A stretch of 64,000 nt of DNA from Ischnura elegans (GCF_921293095.1 NC_060249.1:80425907-80489906), one strand, 5' to 3'. Counted from the first letter of the stretch, positions 25,901-36,600 are shown. Translations and numbers: made by a program. The notes: generated by a model not told the origin, from the sequence alone.

Positions 25901-28563
25901 GTGAAATGATTTATAATGACCATCCAATGATGTTGGAAAACTTGACTGCTGCGTCACCAGATGAAATGTTATCCCCTCCCAGATCTCCCTCATCAAATGT
26001 TACTGTCACAAAGTTAAAAACAATGGTGTGAAAATTAGTTTCAAAGCTGCTTGCAGATGAGAACCCTCAATAGAATGTCATTTTTATGAAAATTTCATGA
26101 GTAGTGATGAAAGTTTGGTGCCCGACTGCACTTTGTAAATGATAAGACATCCCTCTGCACCAGCTGCAAAAAAGCCACTATTTTGGTCATATACTAAAGC
26201 TTTATGGGCTATAGAAGGATTCTTGTAAATTGAAGTTACGGCAGGTATTTGCAAGGGATGCTGAGACCCCTAAATATACACTGGTGAATGTAATTAAATG
26301 GCAGAAGAGAAATAATGAAGAAAGGAGATGTTTATTGTGTGACATTGCGCGTCCTTTCTCAGCCAACCTCACCACGCAACTTATTGGTGGGGTCTGTCAT
26401 CCCACTGTAAGATCTGGCAGGTTTACATATTTATCCTTTCTCCACTTAAAAGTTGTTAATGAATGAATTAAGGTTTTCATATGATGATGTCTATAGTGCC
26501 ATCAAAACTTGGGTCTGTAGGAAACATTTAAGACACTAAGCATCAATAATTATCGTTCTGCTCTCAACGTGTAATGAGGAAGAAATGATCATCTTGAAAA
26601 ATATTTATGCTGATACATTTTCAGCTTTATTGAACTATTATCCATATTTATGTCCAAAATATTAGTTTTACTTTCTTAACAGCCATGTTAAATTGTAGTC
26701 TTTGCTACCTTGAATCTGTCACATAGTCAGGATGTGGCAATTCTTATAGTCATTTGATAATTTAGGTTGAATGCTATTCCAGTGCTGTTTTTTGAGGTAT
26801 AATTTTCGTTATAGAATTTTTTTTAATTATGAATATCTATGTTAGAGACTTGAAAAAATGTCTCGGAAAAAATAATAGTGCACCCCAATTGGTTATCACT
26901 ATTGGTTAAAGTATTATAAAATTTAAATATTTGTCCTAAATCGTTTTATTTTGTTATTGCTAATCAGTGATGAAGCTTACGCAGTAAAAGTGCCTAGTTT
27001 AGACATTGGCTTCTTATTAATTAATACATAATATGTACATATTTACACTCGGGGCTGGTTTAAGCCATAAGAAAAGTACACAGCCGTGTAGGGCGCCTAA
27101 GCAAAAGAGGGCTCCTAAGCGCTCAGTTCAATTAACATATAATTGGTTTTTAATCTCTAAAAGTATCACATCTAATATATAAGAGCAAGCAAATTTTAAG
27201 TTCATGCTGATGTTTAAGTCTTGGCCCTTATTCCTAAAGTATTTGTATTTTTTTTTCTTAAATTTATCCTGAGAGAATCCCTTGGTTACTAACTACCTCT
27301 TTGGTTATTTTTAAGGGGGGCATGTTGGGGAGTGGGGGTGTTGACAGGGAATTTTGCTCGCTTACACCAGAAAAATGTCTAGAACCGGCCCTGTATTCAC
27401 TTGATAAGGAGATGTGTAAAATAATTGCCGTTTAATGTCATTGATACTCTGATTACTATACTATGATTTCACTGCCAGCATTACTTTTTTATTATTCATG
27501 AATCGCTTGCTATTTGTTTCCTTGTTTCAACCCTTTCACTGCCGTTCAATCTCCGAAAACCTTCTCCTCACATGCGGGGGAAAAGGTTTGAAATGCGTTT
27601 CGTTGGGCCATGGAGCAGGTACTTCCAGGATGGGCGTGGTACACCCTCGTAGGGTCGCAAATCCAGGACCCTTTCCTCGACGAGACCACCCTCGCTGGCC
27701 CGTCTCTTGGACCCTCTGAGCGGGGGGCCTCCCACCCAAAAAGTGACACCTCTTACTGCAATTTGGAAATCAACCAATCAATCCGATCATCAAAAAATGA
27801 TTGTTTGCATTGTACTCCTGACAATCAAGTAATCAAGTACGTCTTTGAACCGTGTTTCTGTGCTTAAAAATAACGATTTTATTAACTTTGCTAAAAAACA
27901 TGGCTGTGGACCACCGGAAATTGGCCATTTAAGCAAATTTAAAAAAAACCGCAGAAACACGGTTCGAAGACGTGCTTGATTGCCTGATTGGCAGGAGTGC
28001 AGTGCAAACAATCATTTTTTGATGATCGCATTGATTGATAGATTTTCAAAATGCAGTAAGAGCGGTCACTTTTGGGGAGGAAGGCCCCCAGCTCGGAGGG
28101 TCGAAGAGAGGGGCAGCGAGGGTGAGCTCGTCGAGGAGAGGGTCCCGGATTAGGGACCCTTCGAAGTGCTTCGGTGAAAGTGCATGTCAAGGAGGAAGAA
28201 AAAGTACGTTCACAGCAGTGAAAGGGTTAACTTACTGCTCTTAAGGATCACGAATAGTCAAAATCGACAAAAGCATCCAGTGGCAGGTGGACCTTCACAT
28301 ATGCACCATCAGCTCTTTAGGGAGTCTTATTTACTGTCATACTCTCAAAACACTTCAACTTGCCGTGCTGCATGAAAGTTTTTAAAATAAATGTGTGGAA
28401 GATTACTCTTAAGCTTTATCACGGTTGCTAATACAAAATGAATGGCCACTAACATTTGTGATTTGTTGTTTATTATCATTGAACTGATGGCAAAATTCTC
28501 TATTTTAACAGGGTGAAGGCAGCAATTCCAATTGGAAAGAAAGAGAAGCCCAAGGAGCAGTAA
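7923..28563 (+). CDS. Rtnl1: Reticulon-like protein (Rtnl1-type), five proposed coding exons
   Basis: Proposed coding exons are 7923-7983, 11204-11411, 14576-14784, 24976-25081 and 28512-28563. All junctions have GT..AG ends and compatible phases (1, 2, 1, 2), giving about 211 residues, typical of the short reticulon isoforms. The reticulon homology domain is clear: it starts at LIYWRNPKESGAVFG, has two long hydrophobic hairpins (residues ~33-75 and ~120-155), and contains the family hallmarks ELRRLFLVEDLVDSLKFGV, YVGAWFNGMTL and GLFTLPKGYE. Reticulons sit in the tubular endoplasmic reticulum membrane and generate curvature through these wedge-like hairpins. The C-terminal tail (KAAIPIGKKEKPKEQ) is basic and has no canonical KKXX motif. 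Exons 2-5 are firm; exon 1 is inferred from phase and a good donor. Longer isoforms using upstream 5' exons may exist outside the window. Confidence 0.9.
7986..10563. repeat. Inverted pair of related ~100-bp blocks
   Basis: The block at 7986-8077 (plus) and the reverse complement of 10444-10563 share an identical 25-base stretch beginning CACAGATATATACAATAG. They also share a short TGAAGCC anchor and a closing GCCAT-TTGCTTTCACCGACC stretch with one mismatch, in the same order and similar spacing. The plus copy begins two bases into the intron after the proposed first reticulon exon. Function unknown. Confidence 0.7.
9506..9943. mobile_element. piggyBac-like MITE (TTAA-flanked)
   Basis: The element is 438 bp, flanked on both sides by TTAA (9502-9505 and 9944-9947), with terminal inverted repeats CCCCTCAACGC at the left and GCGCTTGAGGGG at the right. 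TTAA duplication plus C-rich ends is the piggyBac superfamily signature. The interior is AT-rich with no transposase frame. Confidence 0.75.
11204..11411 (+). CDS. Rtnl1: Reticulon exon 2: start of the homology domain and first hairpin
   Basis: Acceptor TTTCTTTTTCTTGCAG, donor AA|GTAAGT. It encodes VQLIYWRNPKESGAVFG, then a roughly 30-residue hydrophobic stretch, then FRVYKSVLQAIQKNQDGHPF, the standard first hairpin and start of the cytosolic loop of reticulons. The exon ends in phase 2. Confidence 0.93.
12645..12692. repeat. Stem-loop with 16-bp perfect arms
   Basis: Arms TCCTCAGGTACAAATG (12645-12660) and CATTTGTACCTGAGGA (12677-12692) are perfect complements around a 16-nt loop. Confidence 0.85.
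12974..13037. repeat. Stem-loop with 20-bp arms
   Basis: Left arm 12974-12993 (CTTCTTTCACTACTCGATCC) pairs with right arm 13018-13037 with one mismatch, around a 24-nt loop. Confidence 0.85.
13255..13888. mobile_element. MITE-like element with GGTTCCCAC ends
   Basis: The left end GGGTTCCCACTC (about 13257) and right end GGGTGGGAACC (13877-13887) form an inverted repeat. The subterminal left region repeats CCGTGAA several times, and a single AAACCGTGAA recurs near the right end. No long open frame. The target duplication could not be defined. Confidence 0.5.
14576..14784 (+). CDS. Rtnl1: Reticulon exon 3: loop and second hairpin
   Basis: Acceptor TTTTCACAG, donor G|GTATGT. It encodes the inter-hairpin loop (DLLEMDLTMPEDRVQEVAR), the near-invariant ELRRLFLVEDLVDSLKFGV and the start of the second hairpin ending GMTLIII. 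Reading through this donor would give a stop about 12 codons on (TAG at 14820), so intron retention would produce a truncated second hairpin. Confidence 0.93.
16746..16947. mobile_element. Small TTAA-flanked MITE
   Basis: The element is 202 bp, flanked by TTAA at 16742-16745 and 16948-16951. The ends are TCCTTTCAGTGCCAG and the reverse complement of CTGGTATTTAAAGGA: an imperfect inverted repeat with piggyBac-type target site. AT-rich, non-coding. Confidence 0.6.
17333..17506. mobile_element. pogo/Tigger-like MITE (CAGTGAAACCTC ends)
   Basis: The element is 174 bp, bounded by TA on each side. Terminal inverted repeats CAGTGAAACCTCGATTTTAC and its near-exact complement at the right end (one mismatch in the first 20). 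The TA target plus CAGT-type ends place it with pogo/Tigger-like Tc1/mariner elements. The interior repeats an ATTTTACATT/ATTTTGCA motif. Confidence 0.8.
17517..18200. mobile_element. Non-autonomous pogo/Tigger-like element, copy 1
   Basis: The element is 684 bp, bounded by TA. Left end CAGCACACTCCTGATTATCC and right end, read inward, CAGCAGACTCCTGATTATCC. It is closely related to the copy at 51638-52200, including subterminal GGGCTAATGATGGGGAGAGA and an ACACGGATAACCCAAACTTT block. No intact transposase frame. It starts 10 bp after the MITE at 17333-17506. Confidence 0.8.
22755..23055. mobile_element. MITE-like repeat with GGGCATACCCAG ends
   Basis: The left end GGGCATACCCAG is mirrored by CTGGGCACGCCTATG at the right, with poly-G and poly-C runs just inside (GGGGGTGGGGGGAGGG; TTGCCCCCCCACTGGG). 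The interior is AT-rich and non-coding. Confidence 0.5.
23338..23506. repeat. Inverted pair of ~50-bp arms (foldback)
   Basis: The left arm (about 23338-23392) and the reverse complement of the right arm (about 23452-23506) share CAATATTTCCACTGGGTTTT and flanking bases with few differences. The ~60-nt spacer contains ACTTGATAATGATGT followed by GGCAACGAAAC. That first 15-mer recurs inside the palindrome at 43350-43403. Confidence 0.7.
24360..24480 (-). mobile_element. tRNA-derived SINE head (minus strand)
   Basis: On the minus strand an A-box-like TGGCGGCAGGG (24450-24460) is followed 33 bp later by a B-box-like GGTTTGAGTCC (24407-24417), with a tRNA-like intervening arm. This is the internal Pol III promoter layout of a tRNA-derived SINE. 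It is not a functional tRNA gene: I could not close an acceptor stem. Confidence 0.6.
24677..24757. repeat. Long near-perfect hairpin
   Basis: Two arms of about 33 bp pair with two mismatches around an ~8-nt loop. The outer 23 bases of each arm, starting TTTGAAAAATCTTCTCGGGA, are perfect. The hairpin lies at the left end of the insertion described at 24685-24785. Confidence 0.85.
24685..24785. mobile_element. ~100-bp insertion between 15-bp direct repeats
   Basis: ATATAAAACCATCAT occurs at 24670-24684 and again at 24786-24800, exactly flanking this segment. A 15-bp target duplication is of the size left by LINE-mediated retrotransposition rather than by most DNA transposons. The insert carries most of the hairpin plus a GTTGTTCGCCGGGAAAGTG tail; it is too short to code. 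Confidence 0.65.
24976..25081 (+). CDS. Rtnl1: Reticulon exon 4: end of second hairpin
   Basis: Acceptor CTTACATTTCAG, donor AA|GTGAGT. It encodes AFVGLFTLPKGYENNKAQ and a helical cytosolic segment QNLELINKKLSEISAK. The family usually reads LPKVYE where this has LPKGYE. The exon is separated from exon 3 by a 10.2-kb intron. Confidence 0.93.
25082..28511 (+). other. Reticulon intron 4 (3.4 kb)
   Basis: Open frames around 25700-25910 and 26230-26466 look like decayed coding remnants of unknown origin; I could not assign them to a family. The large foldback element at 27531-28226 occupies the right part. Confidence 0.5.
27531..28226. mobile_element. Foldback MITE with ~300-bp inverted arms, piggyBac-like target
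   Basis: Ends CCCTTTCACTGC and GCAGTGAAAGGG. The right side abuts TTAA (28227-28230); the left flank is TCAA, one substitution from TTAA. The two halves are extended inverted copies: for example the block around 27775-27870 pairs with 27935-28045, and the GC-rich outer block 27620-27740 pairs with 28060-28170, around a centre near 27900. Transcription through it would give a long double-stranded hairpin. The short frames inside are mirror images of one another and not genes. Confidence 0.75.
28512..28563 (+). CDS. Rtnl1: Reticulon last coding exon
   Basis: Acceptor TTTTAACAG. It encodes VKAAIPIGKKEKPKEQ and stops at TAA 28561-28563. An AATAAA lies immediately downstream at 28574 and another at 29758-29763; the second fits a 3' UTR of about 1.2 kb better. 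Confidence 0.9.
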
Positions 28564-30149
28564 ACATCTCTTGAATAAAGAGTGACAGCACATCATCTGA
28601 GGTGCCATGTGGCATCTTTGTTTTATAGGGGAGTAGGGGCGAAGAAACCAGATGGCATTTCATCAGGAATGCAATGTTTTCTAGTTTAATATTTACAACT
28701 ATTGCCCCTCAAGTGATTAAATTTGTCCTTCAATTTTTATGGAGTTTCCTTTTTATTATTTATCCTTACCCAATCACACCCATGAATTTGCCTCCCATGT
28801 GAATTATAGAGTTCCATCTCCAGGAAGGGTTGAGCTTCTCTTTTACTCCGTGGTTGATGTTGTGTACTGCTAAATTTGAAAATTTTTTCATGAATGCTAT
28901 TCATTTTGTGCTGTTCACTATGAGAAGCACATTATATAGGCATTTTTAATGGAAAAATTATTTTAAAGACATCTAAATCGGAGGCTTCTATGATGTATTA
29001 TGATGGAAAAGCTTGTTCTAGTTCACCGATTTTGCAGAGAGATCCTCAGAGGCATGGGGATCTTTAAACTTAGAGTATATCCTTGGGAAAAACTATTCAA
29101 TGCACTAATTGGGAAATTTGTATTTAAAGCCTGTGAATTTTTTAAGAACCAGGTGTTGAGTGATGTAGTTTGTGGTTTAAAGATAGATCTCACTAGCCAT
29201 AATCCTTGTTTATTTGCATGAAGCTATCGCAAATTGGTTTTATCTTGTACCTCCTAATGTTATAATGAAATCAAAGATCTGTTGCAGCGTTTGAAAGCTT
29301 TCTTGCTGATAGATAATTATTATATGGTCTTATTAAATGTTGATCCTTTAAGACTTGTTATTAGACTGAATGCTATTTGAAAGGATATAACAATTGGTGA
29401 ATGTATAAAGGTTATGGAGGTTTTTACTCATATATTTTTGAGTGTTTTTCCATTTCAACAAATTGCCTCCTGGATTAAATCCTATGGCACAGGGCGAAAG
29501 GCACAACTTCTCGAAGATTGCACATGAGACAAGATGAGATGGTGAAAAATTAATGAGCAACTTATTTTGGCCGGGAACCCAGTCCAACAGCATTTCTTAC
29601 TGAAAATTTTGCATGTACTGAATATGAGTAATCTAGGTGTCCTTAAAATAGTGGTATCATGTGAAATGCAATATGAACAGTTACTATGGTACATTAAAAA
29701 TTTTCCATTAATATACCTTGGCATGAATTAAGTTGTATTGAGATGTGCTTTGTACACAATAAATCATTTGAAAATAATACCTTTTAAAAAAATACTGCAT
29801 TCATTATTTCTCTCTCGGCCTAAGCAATGCTTAACTGGTGCGAGCATCGCCGCGTTGAACGCGGTATTTCCTAATCCCATGACTGCAAAAACAGAAATAG
29901 GTTTGGAAAGAGTTGCCAAAGTAAAATTCATGGAGAATGTTTAAAAATTACGACTGAAGTGCAAGCACTTTTGGAAATAGTTGAATACTATGGAACAAGC
30001 AGAAATAATTACGGACATCGTAATACCTATTTAAAACTTTTTAAAGTGGTAATGAATGGAACTAAATAATACAATAACGAATGCTACCAAGACTCTCTAG
30101 GCGGCTTATTGTGCAATCTAAGACAAAATCCTCCAGCGTCGCCCTCGTT

Positions 30150-30225
30150 TCTTCTCAGATCACTTTCTCGGTAAAGCCAGAACGCGAGAAAGTGACCGGG
30201 CGAAATATAGCTCCATCTGAGAAGA
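30150..30225. repeat. Nested inverted repeat upstream of GlyP
   Basis: The inner arms CACTTTCTCG (30161-30170) and CGAGAAAGTG (30185-30194) are perfect. The outer arms TCTTCTCAGAT (30150-30160) and ATCTGAGAAGA (30215-30225) are also perfect. They are contiguous on the left but separated by 20 bp on the right, so a cruciform would carry a one-sided bulge. Confidence 0.8.
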
Positions 30226-30246
30226 GAGTCGAGATCTGCGCATGTG

Positions 30247-30255
30247 TGACCTTCA
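30247..30255 (-). promoter_or_regulatory. ERR/FTZ-F1-type half-site
   Basis: TGACCTTCA, whose complement TGAAGGTCA fits the extended half-site TNAAGGTCA bound by estrogen-related receptor and similar monomeric nuclear receptors. It lies about 125 bp upstream of the GlyP start codon. In Drosophila, ERR is known to drive carbohydrate-metabolism genes; its use here is inference. Confidence 0.35.
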
Positions 30256-30379
30256 AGGCGGAAAGAAGGTGACTTGAGGACCTATCTATACAGCAGACAG
30301 GCAGAGAAGGGCCGTGTTTGCAGACTGAAGATTGTTAGGTTACTGGTGCTAGGGGTCTTGTTTCCTTCTTTCATCTAAC

Positions 30380-30622
30380 ATGTCGAAGCCACAGTCAGAT
30401 TTTGAGAAAAGAAAGCAAATCAGTGTTCGGGGAATAGCACAGGTTGAGAATGTCACCAACGTAAAGAAAACTTTTAACCGGCACTTGCATTATACACTTG
30501 TCAAAGATCGCAATGTCGCTACTCCGCGTGATTATTACTTCGCTTTAGCTCATACTGTGAAGGACCACCTTGTTTCAAGATGGATAAGAACCCAGCAGCA
30601 TTATTACGAAAAGGATCCGAAG
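30380..30622 (+). CDS. GlyP: GlyP exon 1 (residues 1-81)
   Basis: Starts [15 protein letters not shown]; Ser15 corresponds to the phosphorylase-kinase target Ser14. It includes [20 protein letters not shown] and ends [14 protein letters not shown] with the AMP-site Tyr76. Donor AAG|GTAAGC, phase 0. Confidence 0.97.
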
Positions 30623-33600
30623 GTAAGCTCAAAGTTGTGTGCGCATTGTAATTTTTGTTGATTCCTTAGTGCTGGGTGTGATTCAAGTAGTATTTTGCGG
30701 TATTTTTAAACGCGTTGAAATGTTTGGCTCAAATTGCTCGCGTGTAACTGCTTATTTCCTCGGTAGATCAACTAGTGGTTGGAAATTCATATTAAAGTAA
30801 TGCTTTCATTCTGTGAAATTTGTCCTTGTCCCTTTGTAGTTCTCTTCCCAATGACATTAGTTTTCCAGGTTTAACCTTAGGTGACCTTCCAGCGGTATAC
30901 GCTGTGATGTGTACTTATGGTTGTGAAATATCCTATTTGCAATGTGACTTTTGTAATTCCTGTTCTTTAGTACAATTTCAGCCCGTGCTAAACAGAAAAA
31001 CTTCCGCCCTCGATAAGATAATCGCCGATGAACTTAGGAGTACATTATGGTTCACTGACCTTCAGGGGCGGCTTTTGACCTTAGTGCTCGACTATCCCAG
31101 TGTTGACCTCTGAAGTCTATCGTGTCTCCAATTTCAGTCGCGAATTATTTCATGTCATTAAATGCTGTAGCTTGAACTTGATTCGACTTGCTATTTTCGG
31201 GAGTTTAATTCAGAAGAAACCTGTTGTCAATTATTATCAACTATTTCGTTGGGAGAGAAATATTGCCAATCTGCAGGTTATCTATCATTATTTTATACTC
31301 GTTTCACTTGAGAGGTCAGATGTTTCTGATAGGCAATCTCAACATAATTTAAGCTTTGCAATTCGAGTTGAGTTCTTTTACCGTGTAATCATATACTATT
31401 AATGGGATATTGGGGTGGTATCTCCTATGATTATATTTGTTGCTAGCTATAGTGGTCATAGTGCGAAGTCTCTTGACCCGATTAGCCCAGATGTTGAGAA
31501 AGCGGACTTCAGTTTTGACGCGCGGTTACCGAAGATTTGGGACAAGGCTAATCGACAGTAGCACCCTTAGGTCATTGATTCCAATCGTGATTCATTTGAC
31601 TTGAAGTACTGAGCCCATTGAACGTTGCATGTCTCTTTATTTTGACCCAATTAGGATTAGAGCGTCAAGAAAACACTGGCGAAGCTTATGTTTTGCGTTA
31701 TTGAATGAAATTGGTATTCTACTTTGCGCTAGTTAATTTCTAATAATTAATTTCTTTATTTACGATGAATTCTCCCGGAAAAATAAGCTACTCAACATTT
31801 ACAGTTGCCATTATGTCACGATGCAATGTTAGCCGTATTACATTTACGAAAATTAATACATTTGCCATTATAATCAAATTTATATATCAGTGCGTGCATG
31901 CATGCAAGTGCTCTCACCGTTTGAAGTTAGAATTGTGCGGTAAATTTAGTTTTTGTTCAATTTCAGCAGTATGTATTCAGTTTTCTTGAGCAGTAGCAGC
32001 CATCAGTGGCGCAGCGAGGGGGGGTTTTGGGGTATAAAACCTCCCCCAGAGCCCAGAGAAATTTTTAAATTCAATCCATTTTACTTAATTGGATTAGTAT
32101 TTCTTATAAAATAGTGTTAGGATTAATCATATATCCCTCAGAAAGCCGTAAAACTCACCATTATGAACCATTAATCTTTTTATCTAATACATTTTTCTTG
32201 AGGAGGGCCCCCGTAACTCCCGCTTACCCTGGAGGGTATGCAATACCCAACACCCATAAGTATTAGCGGCGCATAAAACCCCCCATAGCCTTAATTCTTA
32301 GCTGCGCCCCTGGCAGCCATAGCATTTAATAATGCATGTAAACCTATTCTTCTCTTTAGATGTATTTTTTAATCGATGAAAGTAATCCAACCCCTTCAGA
32401 ATAACCACAGTTTCAAAAACTTTTTTATTCGTAGAATAGATTTATATTCATGGGCTTAAAAAAATGTCTTCTGTGGTGACCTCTCCCTAAGATTTGTTGT
32501 TACATTCATGATTTGAATTTTCTTCCATTTTTCCAAGCTATTATTCCACTATATCAGCTTCCTGGGTCTTTGTGAGAAAATTTTCCTGTTATGCAGCAAT
32601 TTATGGAATCGGGTTGTTTTATTGGCTTATCGGGTTGAATTGGTGTCTCATCCTTACGAACTGGGTTCAAATCCTGGTGGAGGCTTGGATTTTAAGAAAA
32701 TGGGATCCATGCCTGGGCACTTGAAGGACAGCACTCCCTTGATTATGTTCATTAATGGTCAATATTAGTACCAATTGCTGAGTTTTTCTACACCGATCCT
32801 TCACTCTTAGTTCCAGCATGATCTTGGCTGTTGGTTGTCCCCTCCAAAAGTAATACAGAGGTTGCTTATTTATGTCATATTCATTTGTACCAATTATTTT
32901 ATTTGTAAAATTTCTATCATTGAGTCAATTTTTCTTAATATTATGAGCTTTAGCTGGAGAGAGAGTAGGGAAGAACAACCCCTCATTTTTTCTCTCCTTT
33001 TGTGGGAAAGTAAATATTTGGGTTGAGATTGTATATGCCTTTTAACTGGACAGGTGTATGAATCCTGGAAATGAGCTTCCTTTAAATTACTTAATCTCTT
33101 TTGCTACGCCAACTGGATGCAAGAAAAAAAGGTGGTATTCATCTCCTCTGCATTATTAGTGCATGCAGGCAAAATGCCACAATAGGCCAGAGGAAGGAGT
33201 AGAGAGGTATTGTAGTAGAGAGGGAGCTGAGGAAGAAGTTCTTCTCTGCTGCTGTACATGGACAATAAAATTTTCAGGGTCCTGGGGTGGGAACCCAAGG
33301 TCAGAGTAGAGCTGAGTCACTCTTAATTTAGTTTATGTAGCTAGATGGTGGTGGTGGAACAACTTGATTGCTGGAATGTAGGTGACTTGAATTCAATGGA
33401 GCACGAAGTTCAAAACTAAAAATATGCTGCTGCTCAGGGATAGGTTACTTTTCTCATTTCAATGAATACCTTAGCCACCACTGCCCACACAGCACAAAGT
33501 GAATAATATGCACATAATATTCAAATATTATGCGAATATTATGCCACCACAATGGTATAAAACGCGCATATTATGTACATAATATGTGCATATAAATGGT

Positions 33601-36600
33601 ATAATGTCCTCATAAATTGCGGTATTATGCGCATAATATGCGGAATATATGCAGTGATGGAATGGCATAATATGCACATAATATTCAAATATTATGCGAA
33701 TATTATGCCACCACAATGGTATAAAACGCGCATATTATGTACATAATATGTGCATATAAATGGTATAATGTCCTCATAAATTGCGGTATTATGCGCATAA
33801 TATGCGGAATATATGCAGTGATGGAATGGCATAATATTTGCATATATACGGAATATATGCACCTTTTATGTACATAAAAGGTGCATAAATGGTATAATGT
33901 CCTCATATATTCCGTATATATGCAAACATTATGCCATTCCATCAGTGCATATATTCCGCATATTATGCGCATAATATCGCAATTTATGAGGACATTATGC
34001 CATTTATATGCACATATTATGTACATAATATGCACAAGTTATACCATTGATGTGGCTATATATATGCACATATTATACCCATATATGCCATTTATATGCA
34101 CCTTTTATGTACATATTATGCACAATTTATACCATGGATGTGGCCTAAAATATATGCGCATATTATGCCCATATATACCATTTATATGCTCCTTTTATGT
34201 ACATATTATGCACAATTTATACCATGGATGTGGCCTAAAAAAATATATGCGCATATTATACCATTTATATGCTCCTTTTAGGCACGATTTATACCATTGA
34301 TGTGGCTAAATATACGAACATATTATACCCATATATACCATTAGTATGCACCTTTAGGTACATGTTATGCACATTTTATACCATATCTACGAACCTTTTA
34401 TGCATATTTTATACCGTTGATGCGTGATAACATGCAGTTGCATAATATTCGAAAATTACATGAATAAAAATTGATTTCTGGAAACGAGGAGAAATTTAAT
34501 GAATCATTCATGTAGACACAGCATAGGTACATTGCACTAAAACAAGGCACAATCCTTCATCGTTGTATCACAAATATACAAATATTCAGTTAGGAGTCCT
34601 ATATCATCGCAAATTTGGTTTAAATATCATGTGAATGACATCTAATGACAAACATTCGCCCTTCCATAATCGTTACTCATGAAATTGCGATTAGAAAGTA
34701 CAAAGTATGTCACACGAATTCACAATCACAACACTCGCGATGATTCCTTCCATGACATCCGCATGGTTGAACATCTACGGTCTTTTCTTAGCGAATGTAT
34801 TAAAAATGGTCCAAAATGTGATTCCAAGCCACAAAGAGGTCTTCTAATCGTATAATTATCTCTGTGTTAGTCATAGAGTTGTGGCGAGCAATCACGCAAA
34901 CGATGTAAGCAAGCCGTTCTTGAAAATGCACTCCGAAACAATAAAGATAATATTGTCATTAATAATCACAAACTAAAATAATTATTTGCATATATGATCA
35001 AGTACGTGATATCTTCAGGGCGAAAGTGCAGCTCACAACCTGGTTCAGTACTTAAGTGCCAAAACTTCGTCTTTCCTTGGAATAGCCTCCCTTCACTTTT
35101 CAAGCTGGGACTCTGACTGAAAAAGTACCGTCATAAGATATACATTTAGGTAATTAAAAAAATTAATTAAAGTACTGGGAATAACACTCAAAATTAGGAG
35201 CTGATAATTTCAGATTTGCTTTCTACCCTATGACAAACGACAACGACTCACGTACGTGTACTTACTTTGATTTTAAATAAAGTCCTGTTCTTCATACCAT
35301 GAAGCTTATTATTCCTTATCGTATATGCGTTACCAGAATAGTACTGTGACATAAATTAGTTCCGTAAACCCATCTTTTCCTCTTTAATATTAGATTTTTC
35401 AATAGACGTTCAATTATGGCAATTACGGCAATATGGCTACGGCAACAACTAACAACAATGAACAACAACACAACGGCCATGGACAACGGCAATATGGCTA
35501 CCAAGCTGCGTACCTCGCCAGACCGGAATATGCCGGTGTGTAAAATAAAAAAATAATAATAATTGTGGAGTATTCTGCGAACGATACGAAATTGTTAGTG
35601 ATATATTAAAACATAAGTTTTCACATTTTTTGATACAGAGGATGTATGATCATCGATTTTTACGGATACAATCACAGTTTACGGCGGCATAATATTTAAA
35701 TATAATGTGCATATTATTCGCATATTATGTGCATAATCGACGGAATATTATTTGCATATTATGCCTATCCATTTATGCAACTTTTATACTGAATAGGATT
35801 TTTGAGTTTGCTGGGTGGCCGTTAATTAATGATTCTTATAAGAATCATAATTAATGATAAAATGTTACTAACAACGAAATAATATACATACAATGTCAAT
35901 ATTATTAATAGTTTACGGCGGCATAATATTTAAATATAATGTGCATATTATTCGCATATTATGTGCATAATCGACGGAATATTATTTGCATATTATGCCT
36001 ATCCATTTATGCAACTTTTATACTGAATAGGATTTTTGAGTTTGCTGGGTGGCCGTTGATTTATGATTCTTATATGAATCATAATTAATGATAAAATGTT
36101 ACTAACAACGAAATAATATACATACAATGTCAATATTATTAATAGTTTACGGCGGCATAATATTTAAATATAATGTGCATATTATTCGCATATTATGTGC
36201 ATAATCGACGGAATATTATTTGCATATTATGCCTATCCATTTATGCAACTTTTATACTGAATAGGATTTTTGAGTTTGCTGGGTGGCCGTTGATTTATGA
36301 TTCTTATAAGAATCATAATTAATGATAAAATGTTACTAACAACGAAATAATATACATACAATGTCAATATTATTAATAGTTTACGGCGGCATAATATTTA
36401 AATATAATGTGCATATTATGTGCATAATCGACGGAATATTATTTGCATATTATGCCTATCCATTTATGCAACTTTTATACTGAATAGGATTTTTGAGTTT
36501 GCTGGGTGGCTGTTGATTTATGATTCTTATATGAATCATAATTAACGATGGGATGTTACTAACAATGTAATAATATACATATTATGTCAATATTATAGTA

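Larger units (their letters stand above)
28564..30379 (+). other. Reticulon 3' UTR and intergenic spacer before GlyP
   Basis: Likely 3' UTR extends to about 29780, since AATAAA at 29758-29763 is a good polyadenylation signal. Beyond that the spacer becomes CpG-richer (29810-29880, then 30080-30340), consistent with the upstream region of the next gene. Confidence 0.5.
30081..30379 (+). promoter_or_regulatory. Candidate GlyP promoter/5' leader
   Basis: GC-richer DNA directly upstream of the GlyP start. It contains a nested inverted repeat (30150-30225) and a perfect ERR/FTZ-F1-type nuclear receptor half-site TGACCTTCA at 30247-30255 (complement TGAAGGTCA). The ATG at 30380 follows a leader ending CATCTAAC. 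No TATA box was identified; the transcription start is not defined. Confidence 0.4.

Noticed and set aside
26230..26466. 78-codon frame with a CLLCDIARPFS-like segment
   Set aside because: Could be a decayed transposon remnant, but no family-defining motif is visible and neighbouring frames are broken.
27536..28244. A cluster of 65-85-codon frames on both strands
   Set aside because: They are mirror images produced by the two inverted arms of the foldback element.
33881..34300. Open frames of 110-139 codons rich in Tyr, Ile, Met and His on both strands
   Set aside because: They are read out of the palindromic AT-rich tandem repeats of the foldback element; both strands give near-identical peptides, which is expected from inverted repeats and not from coding selection.
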